Shown: piece after piece, positions 1 to 11,800 of the stretch
How positions within the stretch are numbered: position 1 is the stretch's first letter
Layout of the letters: every line of letters begins with the position of its first letter
The notes under the pieces: generated by a model
What the model was told of the DNA's origin: nothing
Database searches by the model: none
The model's input: only the letters and a program-made list of their open reading frames with translations
Source of the DNA: Poa pratensis
Lineage: Eukaryota; Streptophyta; Magnoliopsida; Poales; Poaceae
Assembly (NCBI GenBank): GCA_947311845.1
Contig: CAMZMU010000060.1
Span: 2,332,938-2,396,937 of the forward strand
Direction of reading: 5' to 3'
DNA length: 64,000 bases
Position numbers and translations under genes: made by a program

Positions 1-2530
1 TTGTATGATAGTGTATTGGTAATAAAATTTAAGTATCCCACCTGGTAACTATTTTGACATGTCACTGGTAATATCTTAATAGGTCCCCTCATCGGTAAGT
101 TGTATGATAGAGTCTTGGTAATAATTTTTTATTTTCCCCACCTGACAGGTTGTTTATTATGCGATTATTAACATCTTACTAGTTTTTTTTATCGATAACT
201 TGTATTCTAGAGTCTTGGTAATAAATTTTTATTTTGTCACACTTGACAACTTGTTTTGCTATGCGACTGGTAACATTTTACTGGTTCTTTTCTCATCGGT
301 AACTTGTATGATAGTGTATTGGTAATAAAATTTAAGTGTCCCACCAGGTAACTATTTTGACATGTCACTGGTAATATCTTAATAGGTCCCCACATCGGTA
401 ACTTGTATGATAGAGTCTTGGTAATAATTTTTTATTTTCCCCACCTGACAGGCTGTTTATTATGCGATTATTAACATCTTACTAGTTATTTTTTTTATCG
501 ATAACTTGTATTATAGAGTCTTGGTAATAAAATTTTATTTTGTCACACTTGACAACTTGTTTTGCTATGCGACTGGTAACATTTTACTGGTTCTTTTCTC
601 ATCGGTAACTTGTATGATTGTGTATTGGTAATAAAATTTAATTATCCCACCTGGGTACTATTTTGACATGTCACTGGTAATATCTTAATAGGTCCCCTCA
701 TCGGTAACTTGTATGATAGAGTCTTGATAATAATTTTTTATTTATACACCTGACAGCTTGTTTGTTATGCGACTGTTAACATCTTACTAGTTATTTTCTT
801 ATCGAGAACTTGTATGCTAGAGGCTTGGTAATAAATTTTTCTTTTGTCCCACCTCACAACTTGTTTGCTATGCGACTAGTAACATTTTACTGGTTGTTTG
901 CTCATCGGTAACTTGTATGATAGTGTATTGGTAATAAAATTTAATTATCCCACTTGGTAACTATTTTGACATGTCACTGGTAATATCTTAATAGGTCCCC
1001 TTATCGGTAACTTGTATGATAGAGTCTTGATAATTTTTCCCCCCACCTAACAGCTTGTTTGTTATGCGACTGTTAACACATCTTACTAGTTATTTTCTTA
1101 TCGATAACTTTTATACTAGTGTCTTAGTAATAAATTTTTATTTTTGTCCCACCTGATAACTTGTTTCCTATGCGACTGGTAACATTTTACTGGTTCTTTT
1201 CTTATCGGTAACTTGTATGATAGTGTATTGGTAATAAAATTTAAGTATCCCACCTCGTAACTATTTTGACATGTCACTGGTAATATCTTAATAGGTCCCC
1301 TCATCGGTAACTTGTATGATAGAGTCTTGATAAAAATTTTCCCCACCTGACAGCTTGTTTGTTATGCGACTGTTAACACATATTTCTAGTTATTTTCTTA
1401 TCGATAACTTGTATACTAGAGTCTTGGTAATAAAATTTTATTTTGTCCCACCTGACAACTTATTTGCTATGCGACAGGTAACATTTTACTGGTTCTTTTC
1501 TCATCGGTTTAGATCCACTCATCGGTAACTTGTATACTAGAGTCTTGATAATAATTTTTTATTTTCCCCACTTGATAGCTTGTTTGTTATGTGACTGTTA
1601 ACACATCTTACTAGTTATTTTCTTATCAATAAGTTGTATGCTAGAGTCTTGGTAATAAATTTTTATTTTTGTCCCACCTGACAACTTGTTTGCTATGCGA
1701 CTGGTAACATTTTACTGGTTCTTTTCTCTTCGGTAACTTGTATGATAGTGTATTAGTAAGAAAATTTAAGTATCCCACCTTGTAACTATTTTGACATGTG
1801 ATTGGTAATATCTTAATAGGCCCCTCATCGATAACTTGTATGCTAGAGTTTTGGTAATAATTTTTTATTTTTCCCACCTGACAGCTTGTTTGTTATGCGA
1901 CTGTTAACACATCTTACTAGTTATTTTCTTATCGATAACTTTTTTGCTAGAGTCTTAGTAATAAATTTTTATTTTTGTCCCACCTGACAACTTGTTTGCT
2001 ATGCGACTGGTAACATTTTACTGCTTTTTTTTTCTCATCGGTAACTTGTATGATAGTATATTAGTACTAAAATTTAAGTATCCCACCTCGTAACTACTTT
2101 GACATGTGATTGGTAATATCTTAATATGTCCCCTCATCGATAACTTGTATGCTAGAGTCTTGATAATAATTTTTTTATTTTCCCCACCTGACAGCTTGTT
2201 TGTTATGCGACTGTTAATACATCTTACTAGTTATTTTCTTATTGATAACTTCTTTGCTAGAGTCTTAGTAATAAATTTTTATTTTTTGTCCCACCTGACA
2301 ACTTGTTTGCTATGCGAGTGGTAACAGTTTACTGGTTCTTTTCTCATCGGTAACTTGTATGATAGTGTATTAGTAACAAAATTTAAGTATCCCAACTCGT
2401 AACTATTTTGACATGTGATTGGTAATATATTAGTAGGTCCCCTCATTGATAACTTGTATGATAGAGTCTTGGTAATAATTTTTTATTTTCGCCACCTCAA
2501 AACTTTTTGACATGCGACTGTTAACTATTT
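1..2530. repeat. Tandem satellite with three-monomer higher-order repeat
   Basis: An AT-rich tandem array runs in from the left edge. The basic unit is about 100 bp and begins with a variant of TCGGTAACTTGTATGATAG. Three monomer types alternate as A (GTGTATTGG, then GACATGTCACTGG), B (GAGTCTTGG, then TTATGCGA) and C (GATAACTTG, then CTATGCGACTGG). Together they make a unit of about 305 bp, with type A starting near 1, 294, 599, 902, 1201, 1728, 2036 and 2346. Around 1505-1727 one unit lacks monomer A and carries a short partial duplication. The array decays after about 2480. Open frames inside it are repeat translations, not genes. I do not recognise the family. Confidence 0.93.
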
Positions 2531-2564
2531 TGACATGTGGTAGTATCTTAAATATTCTTTGGCT

Positions 2565-2641
2565 CCCCTTATGTTGAACCAATAAATTTAGGTTACTACC
2601 CTCGAAGACTACCGCGATACCCTACACTTAGTGGGTTATCA
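2565..2641 (+). mobile_element. Possible LTR 3'-end remnant
   Basis: Just outside the satellite, the stretch with CCTCGAAGACTACCGCGATA and then GTGGGTTATCA resembles the 3' end of common Triticeae LTRs. No primer-binding site follows and no matching 5' part is visible, so this would be a truncated remnant. The resemblance is from memory only. Confidence 0.3.
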
Positions 2642-2759
2642 CCACCATGCAATTGTCGAGTGTGTAGAAGACTGCGAGGTCGTTGTCGTCGTTATGCGGG
2701 TGAGGTCGTGTCAGGTTTGCCGGGTCCACGCCTGTGGTGGAGGCATTTGCTGGCGCGGT

Positions 2760-3728
2760 GGTCAAGCTAGGGCCGAGCCGTCTGCCGGAGCGTTGCGCCA
2801 GATCTCGTGCTCCCTTTTGATCTCGCCTTCCCGCTCGAAGTCATTCTCGAGAGCCCAGTAGGACATGCCGGGTTGAAGTCGAGAATGATGCCCCTTCCAG
2901 TATTGGGTGAACGCGGAGATCGCTCTTCTGGGTGTGGACTGATCCTCCTTGCGGCGGATCTCCTCCTGCCGCCGCCATATAACCACGCAACGCGTCAAGC
3001 TTGCGCGCCTGCTCGGCAGCGTTGGCCGGGGTGACCGTTTTCCGTGGTGACCGACGTTGCGAGTGGATCCGCCGTGTTCTGCAACAGGTTTTGCTGTTGC
3101 TGCTCGCGTGCATGCTGATCGTGCGCTTGCTGGTCGTGCGCATTCTGGTCGGGATGTTGCTTCTCGCGTGCGAGCTTGTCATGTAGCTCTTGTTGCTTAT
3201 GTGCCAAGATGCATAGTTTATGCGCCTCGGCTCGGTGGCGGAAGTCGCCTCACCTGCCATGTAGATGGTGGCAGGAGTCGCCGAGTCATCGGAGGACGTG
3301 TCGTCCAATCCTTCCGACTCGTAGTCGAGGACCGGGATGATCCACCTGGCATCGTCGTTGTCGTCCGCAGTCAGGATGGTCCAGGTGGGTGAGTCAGCGG
3401 TGTAGATCGCATCGTCGATCACCGCCGCCTCAGCGTTGTCGAGGAGGGAGAGCGCGTCGTTTTCTCTACATCTGTAAGCGACGTCCTCCTCGGTCGAGCC
3501 AACGAAGCCGACATAGGCGGGGTAGTTCGAAAGGGGATGGCGACCACATAAGAGATCAGACTGCGCAAGGGCGCACCCATGGTGTGGCGTCGTCGACGTA
3601 GCCCACGCCGTATTAGTCGAAGTAGGAAGTGGTAGTTTCCTTTTGTTCAATTTTTTTTGCGTCCATGGGATTTTCTTTTTGTTCAACTTTTTTACACTGG
3701 TTGGAAGTGATAGTTCATTTTTGTTCAA
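2760..3728 (-). pseudogene. Degraded retroelement leader/gag-like ORF
   Basis: A GC-rich minus-strand coding remnant is open in successive frames. An acidic N-terminal part (3728 to about 3210, rich in D, E, S and T) leads into a Q/H/K-rich coiled stretch beginning MAHKQQELHDKLAREKQ (3207-2995). A segment with RRQEEIRRKEDQ (2998-2762) follows in another frame. An acidic leader followed by a charged helical block is typical of the region before capsid in Triticeae Ty3/Gypsy elements. No zinc knuckle, protease or polymerase follows, and no LTR is visible, so this is a fragment. Assignment as gag-like is inference; an unrelated hypothetical gene cannot be excluded. Confidence 0.4.
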
Positions 3729-4494
3729 AAAATTACACTAGTTGGAAGTGGGATTTTCCATCTCCCACCCATTTTATTTTACCCTAAAATATCACTAGCC
3801 CAAAAAGGAATTAATTTTGACCGCGAGATTTTTGCAGGTACAAAATCTAATCGTTTTGTCGTAAAAAGGGAATAGGTTTGCTCTCTTTTATTCAAATTCA
3901 CTGCACGGGAAACAATTTTGACGTCAAACCAGCTTGCTCGTGAAAAAGGGAATAGTTTCCTACGGCTTGATGAAATTTTTGTTACGAGCGGCCCGCAGCA
4001 CGTGGAGGAAAGGGAATAGTCCTTGCTGGTTTCATGAAAACTCAATAAAGAAAACAATATTTTTTCCATTTTTCACGAAAAAAGGAATAGTTTTGATCAA
4101 TAAACTTCAAAAAATTGGTGCAACATTCGTATCGTGCACGTACCGTAGAAGCTAGCGCTGCGCGAAAAGGGAATAGATATAGCGATCAGATACCATGGCG
4201 CGTGATTCCTCACTTTTCATAATTACGTAGGAAACTATTTACTTTCCGTTTTTGGGTGTCGCTGGTCGGAAAACCGAGCGAGCGGATCGATTCCTGCGCG
4301 CGCTAGCTAGCCGTGCCCATCAATGAAGCTCTCGGTCCTTCGGGACCGATCCTCTGTTCAAAAAAAAAAAAAATGACGACTCTGCTAGAGTGTTTTTTGG
4401 CCAAAAAATGACGGTTATTATGGAGTTCGATCTGTTCTGACGACTCTGTTCCGTCTCAATCGATTCCCGCCATTGCTCTCCTTCTTACGGTCGA
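3729..4494. repeat. Upstream region of PPR gene with spaced AAAGGGAATAG motif
   Basis: No gene is visible. The motif AAAAGGGAATAG or a close variant recurs near 3863, 3943, 4008, 4077 and 4164, with a weaker copy near 3802. Each copy follows a short CG-containing block at intervals of 65-90 bp, suggesting a decayed minisatellite or the internal repeats of an old transposon. The interval ends 0.3 kb before the PPR start codon and may include its promoter. I see no convincing TATA box. Confidence 0.5.
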
Positions 4495-5964
4495 ATGCGG
4501 CCTCAGCTCCCCCTCCCCCTCCCGCCGCACCTCCTCCGCCACCTCGACGGCCGCACCCTCTCCACGCCGCTGCTCGACCCCCTCATCCGCGCGACCTCGT
4601 CCTCGCCCTCCACCCCGCACCTCTCATTCTCCCTCTTCCTCCTTCTCCTCCGCTCCGCGCTGCGGCCCTCCCACCTCACTTTCCCCTTCCTTGGCCGCGC
4701 CGCCGCGCGCCTCGCCTCCCCCCGCCTTGCCCTCTCTCTTCACGCGCACCCGCTCCGGCTCGGACTCCTCCCCTGGGACCTCCACGTCGCAAATTCCCTC
4801 GTCCACATGTACGCGGCCTGCGCGCTCCCAAGTCTCGCCCGTCGCCTGTTTGACGAAATACCGCGACCTAACCTCGTCTCCTGGAATGCCCTCCTAGACG
4901 GGTACGCCAAGTGCAACGACCTCCCATCCGCCCGTCATGTGTTCGACCGGATGCCCCAGCGGGATGTGGTCTCATGGAGCGCCATGATCGACGGTTGCGT
5001 CAAGTGCGGGGAACACCGTGAGGCGCTCGCGTTGTTCGAGATGATGGAGACCACGGGGGCTGGCCATGGCGTAAGAGCCAACGATGTCACAATGGTCAGT
5101 GTGCTTGGTGCGTGTGCGCACCTGGGGGACCTCGGCCGGGGGAGGCAGATGCATCGGCACCTCCAGGAGCGTGGCTTCCTGATGAACCTCAGACTTGCCA
5201 CCTCACTTGTGGACATGTACTCCAAGTGTGGGGCGATCAGTGAGGCGCTTGAGGTGTTTCGGGCTGTGCCAGTGGCCAGCACTGATGTTCTAATATGGAA
5301 CGCAGTGATTGGTGGACTTGCAGTGCATGGGATGGGCATGGAGACAGTGGAGATCTTCCGGGAGATGCAGCATTCTGGGGTTTTGCCAGATGAGATCACA
5401 TACCTTGGTTTGTTAAGTGCTTGCGTACACGGTGGTCTGGTGGATGAGGCCTGGAGGTTCTTTCGCTCACTTGAAGCTCAAGGGCTCAGGCCACATGTCG
5501 AGCACTATGCTTGTCTTGTAGATGTGCTTGGTCGAGCAGGCCGTTTGGAGGAAGCATATGGTGTTGTTAAGAACATGCCAATGGAACCCAGTGTCTCTGT
5601 ACTTGGTGCTCTCCTGAATGCATGTCATCTGCATGGATGGGTAGAGTTGGGGGAGGTAGTCGGCAGACAGCTTGTCCAATTGCAGCCAGACCATGATGGA
5701 AGGTACATTGGGTTGTCCAATATCTATGCTGTTGCTAGGCGGTGGCAAGAGGCAAAGAAAGCGAGAAAGGTGATGGAGGAGAGAGGAGTGAGAAAGATCC
5801 CTGGGTTTAGCGAGATTGATGTCGGTGGAAGGCTTCGCAGGTTTATTGCCCATGACAAGACTCATTCTGGATCAACAGAGATTTATGCCTTGCTTAATTT
5901 TATAGCAGTGGAGATGAAAATGAAGGATGCTGTTGCTGTCCCAGAGTACTTCTGTACAGACTGA
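4495..5964 (+). CDS. PLS-class pentatricopeptide repeat protein (E/E+ subclass)
   Basis: An intact intronless ORF of 489 codons. Residues 1-60 are rich in Leu, Pro, Ser and Arg, as expected of an organellar targeting region. PPR motifs start near residue 97 (HVANSLVHMYAACA) and continue as alternating long and short repeats: LVSWNALLDGYAKCN (127), VVSWSAMIDGCVKCG (158), VTMVSVLGACAHLG (198), LATSLVDMYSKCG (234), VLIWNAVIGGLAVHG (265), ITYLGLLSACVHGG (301) and HYACLVDVLGRAGR (337). An E domain begins near 369 (LGALLNACHLHG) and an E+-like tail (PGFSEIDV) near 436. There is no DYW deaminase domain. Proteins of this class bind organellar RNA site-specifically and recruit an editing deaminase in trans, usually for C-to-U editing. 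The ATG at 4495 is the first in frame. Specific target: unknown. Confidence 0.95.
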   Translation: MRPQLPLPLPPHLLRHLDGRTLSTPLLDPLIRATSSSPSTPHLSFSLFLLLLRSALRPSHLTFPFLGRAAARLASPRLALSLHAHPLRLGLLPWDLHVANSLVHMYAACALPSLARRLFDEIPRPNLVSWNALLDGYAKCNDLPSARHVFDRMPQRDVVSWSAMIDGCVKCGEHREALALFEMMETTGAGHGVRANDVTMVSVLGACAHLGDLGRGRQMHRHLQERGFLMNLRLATSLVDMYSKCGAISEALEVFRAVPVASTDVLIWNAVIGGLAVHGMGMETVEIFREMQHSGVLPDEITYLGLLSACVHGGLVDEAWRFFRSLEAQGLRPHVEHYACLVDVLGRAGRLEEAYGVVKNMPMEPSVSVLGALLNACHLHGWVELGEVVGRQLVQLQPDHDGRYIGLSNIYAVARRWQEAKKARKVMEERGVRKIPGFSEIDVGGRLRRFIAHDKTHSGSTEIYALLNFIAVEMKMKDAVAVPEYFCTD

Positions 5965-7534
5965 TAGGAGGATGGTTGCCTGGTGGATCTCTCAAAAATA
6001 AATTATCGTGAAGTGATTATGCTTTCTGCTACTCATACATTGACTTGGTTGTTTTGGAAATTAGACTGCCAAGTATAACCTAGTTGTGCGCAGATCCATC
6101 AAGAGGTAGACATTTGGAGTTGAGACAGAATGCATTCATGTGTTACTGGAAGCAGAGGTATAGAAGTATGAGGTGTGCAAATACTTGAGATTTTTTGAGC
6201 TGCTTTTGTATATCAGGCAGGATATTAAGAAACAGTGGCAATTAGAAAAACTGCATTCTGTTACCGGAACACTAATCAGGCAGCATCAAACATCTGGTTA
6301 AGCTTTCTTTGCTAACGGTCTCACCTCTGGCATATGCTTGTATGAACGGTTGATCTAAGCACAAGAACATTCCAAGGAGCCCAGACTATTTATGGCAGGT
6401 GGTGCTCAACCATGAGATTATTCAGACTAGGAAACCACAGCTCAGATATCTCATCAATGTTCATCATAAGTAATTAAATATGCCTCGACCATAAGGAACA
6501 AAATTGATACACTGGCTAAGAATCTGCAGTCGTGGGATGTGCCAATTGGTAGGACCATGTACCAGAACTGCTCATTCAGTCAGCGGTGAGCTGGCCGTTA
6601 ACGAGATTTCTGCTTGTGTATAACACTCAAAGGTGAAATCACACTCTGCTTACTCCTATTTCTGTACTGCAACCTTTGCTCCCAAAACTAATAACACATT
6701 GCTTAGTTTTATACTTGTACCATGCTAATTGACACATCTAGAGCAGGCTATATTGGAATGCCATCTGTGATTTGTGCTATCAGAACGAAATTACTTTCAT
6801 GAAAGGTCATATGGTATTTTACTAAAGAATCAGTGTTTTGCTTGTAGAGAAAGAAGAACGAAAAGAGCAGTTAGGAAACAACATGACCTATTTATCCATC
6901 CTTTTCTTCACATTTTCCCTCTCTTCACATTATAATCACACATTGGTTCTATTTACATGGACATACATAAGGAAATTTCGCCCATCTCTTTTATATACTA
7001 GGGGTTTTTACTTGGAAAAGACTCTGAGCTACAGGCCCACCCGTCTCCACTGGATCTCTTCCATTGATCTTGTACAGAAGAAAAAAAAACTTTGCAATCA
7101 ACTGTGTCAGACTGTCAGTGCAAAATAACAATAAAATTATGAGAGGGTATCCATACAGGGTGCAAGTCTAGCAAATTCAGGAACCAATGAGCTAAATGTA
7201 CTGCCTGCAAACCCTTATTTGGTACTTGATACAAGTACAACACAAAATTCACTCAGCAAAAGACAAAAAAAAAACAATTTAAACTGTAGAATAACATTTC
7301 TACTCCAAAAAAGTGCTTGCTTGAGTTTTGATTTTCCAGCTCTTATGGAAACATGGAATCTCCAACTATGTGAAGACTACCTGTGTGTGACCCCACAAAT
7401 CATTTGTTTTCAGTCACCATGTTATCTGCTTTTATGATAAGCAACAACTCAAGTGGCATTTCAGCCTTTGCTGTTTTTGCTAACTATGGATGTTAAAGTC
7501 ATCAAGGGAACATGTCATCGGTTGATATTGTGAG
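5965..7534. other. Intergenic region between PPR gene and kinase
   Basis: This should hold the 3' UTR of the PPR gene (an AATAAA-like signal lies near 5997) and the 3' UTR of the convergent kinase gene. Composition is ordinary, AT-rich and low-copy in appearance. No LTR, terminal inverted repeat or coding region is recognisable; the short open frames at 6838-7437 have no family features. Confidence 0.6.
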
Positions 7535-10181
7535 TCACTGTGTTCTCACAAGCTTAGGTGTCCACTTCTGCCATGTAAACCATCTCCCTTCTCCAGCTTT
7601 AATATCAGCGATTCTCCTCTTCAGATCAAGACCTTTCCTTTTCTTCTCATCACTTACCAATTCTTTTGAATGACTTATCAGGGGATGCTCCGGTGTTCCG
7701 AGGTCACTGCTATCAACGATCTTCTGGACCATTTCCAGCACCTCGCTCATCTTAGGCCGATATCTGGCATGGCGCACCAGGCACTTATTTGCTAGCGAGG
7801 CAATCCTGGCTGCCGACTTCAAGCTGTAGTTCCCCTCAAGCCTCGGATCCATTATGGTCTCAAACTTCTTCGTGTCTGAAGAGTAGGGCTTCACCCATTC
7901 TACAAGGTTCTGCTCACCCCTCGGCCTGTTCCGGTCCAGAGGGCGCCGGCCTGTGAGGAGCTCGTAGAGCACTATACCATAGCTCCATATGTCATTCTTG
8001 CTGCTGAGGCGCCCTGTATGGATATACTCAGGAGCTGCATACCCGATAGTCCCCACAACCTGTTTGGCATGTCAAATAAACTTAGATTTTTCACTTTTTA
8101 TAGGTAACAGATTTCAGGTATTTATAGTTATAAGCTACAAACATGAGTGATGATTTTCAGCTCTCGGGACCATGCGATCTCTCTTTTTCATTCAAAAACC
8201 GAGTTTACGATTCAGAAAAATCCAGAAAGAAAATATGGTGTGTAGATATTAGAGTGAGTCATATACCTTCAAGTTTCTCTCAAAAAAGTTGTTGATATGT
8301 CTAGGTGAATTTTCTTTCGAGAAAATGCAAAAGACCTGCGTTTTGATGTATTGAATAGATAGAAGAGAGAACAAAGTTGCCCCCATGGGTTGTGAACAAA
8401 GGCTTGGGTTTGTAGTTTTACCCAGCTCACAGTTCAGGTGCAATTTTCACGAAACTTGAAATCTGGAAACAATACAGAGTCATTCATATGCCAGATTTTC
8501 TTGGATTTTTAATTAGTGCAACATTTTTTAACGGATCATGTGATCCTGGACCCATTAGTGGTTTTCGCTACAAACAGGGACTGCTTTATTGCAAATTTCG
8601 TCACCACATGTGATAAAATCCTACATTTGGAAATCTACCAGGAAATTTAGTTGATTTGAGCCAACCAGTAAGGTTTGATGGCTTTTCTGACCAGCCTTTC
8701 TGCACTAGCATGTTGACTAACCAAAAATGCCTATCTGCCTACCCTATGTTTCGCTTGTTTATATAGGATGATAGTGCTGGTAGCTTCTTATTTTCAAAAG
8801 GCCACTGATTTTTGGAAAGTACTTGCTAACTGTGGCCTAAGTGCCCAAGCATGTGGAGCAGTTTCTTGACCAGATCAGAGTTACTGAAAGATTCATTGTT
8901 CTAAAAGTTCATGGTTTGGTTTTGCTTCTTGTTCTACAAAGATTACACAATATGAACTATTCTTTCTACTGATCATACTATTTGAACTCGCAAAACGGTC
9001 TTCAAAAGTCACAGTATGCTACTAAGGGTGTCAGCATTGCCAGTGAAATTGAGAACAGCGTTAGCAGGTGCTGGATAAAGAAAATCGGTTTTGGGCTGCT
9101 TGTTGCATACCGCTGTCGAAACGTGGCTTCCCTCTTGTGGTCCCAGTCTAGCCAAGCCGAAGTCTGACAATTTTGCATTCCAGTTCTCATCGAGTAGAAT
9201 GTTTGATGGCTTCAGATCACGAAATATTATCTGGATGAATATTTCATCAAATGATATCAGGACATCGCCAAGACAGGGTAAAAGGTAAGAGGAAAAAAGC
9301 TCATGTTCTTGTGATCTTATCTTTCGGAACATTTTATTGAGCTGTATAGAATCCGCATTCCTATGACGAGGCATACCTTGAATTCAGAATCTTCGTGCAG
9401 GTACTTCAGACCACGAGCGGTGTCAAGTGCTACTCTTAGCCTCATTGCCCACGAAACTGGCTTCGGCGACCTTGTTGCCAGGTGATCAGCTAGGCTCCCG
9501 TGAGGCATGAACTCATACACGAGCAGCAGCTGAATTCCTCTCTCGTCATCCTCGGCGCAGTAGCCGATGAGCTTCACCAGGTTCGGATGATCCACCACCC
9601 CAAGAAAATTCACCTCGGTCACCCATTCCTTATGCCCCTGGAGGATGAATAAAAACGTTGATTATCACCTGCATCCAGCCATCCATTGCGTGATCCCCGA
9701 TGATTGTTCGGGTTGATGATCGGCGAGCTCTGATACTATGTTGTGTTTTTTTGAAGCTCGAGACAATGCATAGGGGAAGAGGAGAATGGCACCTGGAGGC
9801 CCTTGCGTCCGAGCTGCTTGATGGCGACATCAAGGCTTCGACGTGGCTCCAGAACGCTTTTTATGTTGCCACGGTAGACGCAGCCAAAGCCACCCTCGCC
9901 GATCATGAGTGTGCGGCTGAAGTTCCGGGTGGCGTTCTTGAGCTCCTGGAAGGTAAAATGCGGAGGTTGTTGGGCCGCTGCGGCAGTGATAGCTGCCGAT
10001 ACCGGCCGAACGACTCGACACTCATCTCTGATGACATGTTGAGCGAGCAGCACTCTGATCCTGACCGCCGTGCATCATGGTCTGTCGACATGCTGCTGTT
10101 GGAGCGCGCCGATTGTGACCGTGCCGGCCTCTGCATGTCCTCCTTCTCCCGCTCCCAGCTCGCAAACCGGAAGCACTGCAT
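7535..10181 (-). CDS. Receptor-like cytoplasmic kinase, subfamily VII (PBL19/PCRK-like), frameshift in exon 1
   Basis: Four exons with canonical GT-AG sites: 10181-9793, 9637-9377, 9230-9111 and 8059-7535, all joined in phase 0; about 431 codons if the break is ignored. The N-terminus ([15 protein letters not shown], then a Ser/Arg-rich stretch) and SFGRY...NNLRI match subfamily VII kinases. Then come the glycine loop [12 protein letters not shown] lysine in VAIKQL, catalytic [14 protein letters not shown], activation segment to YAAPEY, and the subdomain XI arginine ([12 protein letters not shown]). Such kinases are membrane-associated or cytoplasmic and relay immune receptor signals by Ser/Thr phosphorylation. 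At 9955-9958 a run of four T on the coding strand puts the N-terminal frame one base out of register with the kinase frame, and the kinase frame has no upstream ATG before the glycine loop. This is either a pseudogene or a one-base assembly error. Intron 3 is about 1.05 kb. Confidence 0.88.
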
Positions 10182-11800
10182 CTCCCTTCTGCTCCGTTGA
10201 GGCGACTCTCCCCAGCTCTGCAACAACATGCCAGCGTCAAAGATGCAACCTAAACAAGTCATTTTCAGATGGCGCTAAAAGCAAGCTCTGGTATCTTCGA
10301 AGCAAGATGGTTGAGAAGTGAGAAGACTACACGCACAGACAAGAAGCATTATTCAACGAGAAAGATAACTTTGAAGGCATCAAACGAACAAGACTATGCC
10401 TCTCCATTTGGCAATAGAGAGAAAACACTTTCGGAAGAATCAAGAGATTTGCTCTTTTCAAAGAAAAAAGGAACCTTCAGCGACAAACCCCACCAAATCT
10501 AAAGGACGTCTGATCAAAAGAAGCCACCGGGATATGCCTACCTATTTGCCAAAAGAAAAGGATACTCGTAGCTGGGATTGGATCAACCATGACAGAGATC
10601 GCAAGATTTTTTCAAGGCAACCACCTCCAACCAATCAACCAACCTAGAAACTTTGTCAATGGCCGCTCCTCCCCTCCAATCCCCTGCAACCTTTTTCTCC
10701 AGAGTCAACCCCAACAAACGAGCCCCATCCCACCCAAGAAATTTGAGGACACAGAGCTTTCTTCACCTGTGTGGCATGCGACTATGGCGGACCACCTAAC
10801 TGAGCCTCCACATGCGCATGGGAGGAAGGAGAAGACGCTGCTGCTTCTGGCTCTTGGCACGGATCAGTGTTCACATGCGCATGTGAGGAAGGAGAAGACG
10901 CTGCTGCTTCTGGCTTCTGTCTCTTTCTGCTTGGTTGGTCGCTTGCTTGCTTTGGGACGAGGGGACGCGAGAGAAACGTGAGGGATTGGATGGCGAGAGG
11001 TTTGAATGGTATGGGGAAGACGAGTATGAGTATGGTGATGGGTGCGTGTGTTGAAACATGGAGGGAAGAAATACGGTGTGAGAGGGGGAAATGGCAACTT
11101 ACAAATGGCAGCGACAAGAACCTTCGTCATGGTTGTGGGTAAAATTAGAGTATCACGAGCGGAGTATATGGTTACCGTAACTGCTGCACTTTCTGTACAA
11201 ATCTCACGGATAGCAACTTTGGAGTATTAATTATATGTTTTCAATCACCATGGCGTCTGAAATAACCTCTTGATTTTCTTCTTTTAGCCAGTTTCATCTT
11301 GTTGACCTGTAGTTGAAGGAACAGATGATCAGAAATCTCGCTCAGGTTTCAAAGTTTTTGGAGTTTGGCTAGTTTTGTCACTGGTTTCTAGGAAGTAAAA
11401 AAAAAGTATATTTCACTGGTTACGAAGCCATTATCTCTACTATGGCCCACAATCCAGTGAGAATACATTGGCAAAAGTCTAACGCATGAACTTCTGGCAA
11501 GAAGAAAACCCATTAAAATATCTGCACAATGATCTGGTCTGACTTGGCTACCTGTTGGAAGTTGCAACATGAGTCTGGACAACGATTATGACTGCTGGAG
11601 TGCTGCGTGCTGGCAACCAAGTCAATGTAGCTCTCTTTCACATTTGGCTTAGGCCACTTCTGCACCTCTGTTTTTACTAGCCTTTTTTTTGAGTTCCCGA
11701 CATGAGTTCGGAACATTTGGCCAAATCTGACCTAGTGGCAAAACTTCAGCCTGAAATGAACTCTTTTTTTAATTTTTTAGCCGGTTCTAACCCTTTCTAC
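10182..11800. other. Kinase 5' flank with a short tandem duplication
   Basis: This holds the presumed promoter and 5' UTR of the minus-strand kinase gene. A ~63-bp direct duplication starts at 10809 and 10872; both copies contain ACATGCGCATG and AGAAGACGCTGCTGCTTCTG. The overlapping open frames here run through that duplication and lack family features. Nothing else is recognised. Confidence 0.6.

Noticed and set aside
1116..2324. Open frames of 70-78 codons in the satellite
   Set aside because: They repeat with the 305-bp period and simply translate the satellite.
3001..3601. Plus-strand frames opposite the gag-like remnant
   Set aside because: Shadows of the minus-strand reading; Arg/Val-rich with no domain.
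4473..4853. 126-codon Pro-rich frame overlapping the PPR start
   Set aside because: A GC-rich shadow of the PPR N-terminus in another frame; no domain.
10864..11142. Overlapping frames on both strands near 10.9 kb
   Set aside because: They run through the 63-bp duplication, with no domain or splice structure; probably kinase 5' flank.
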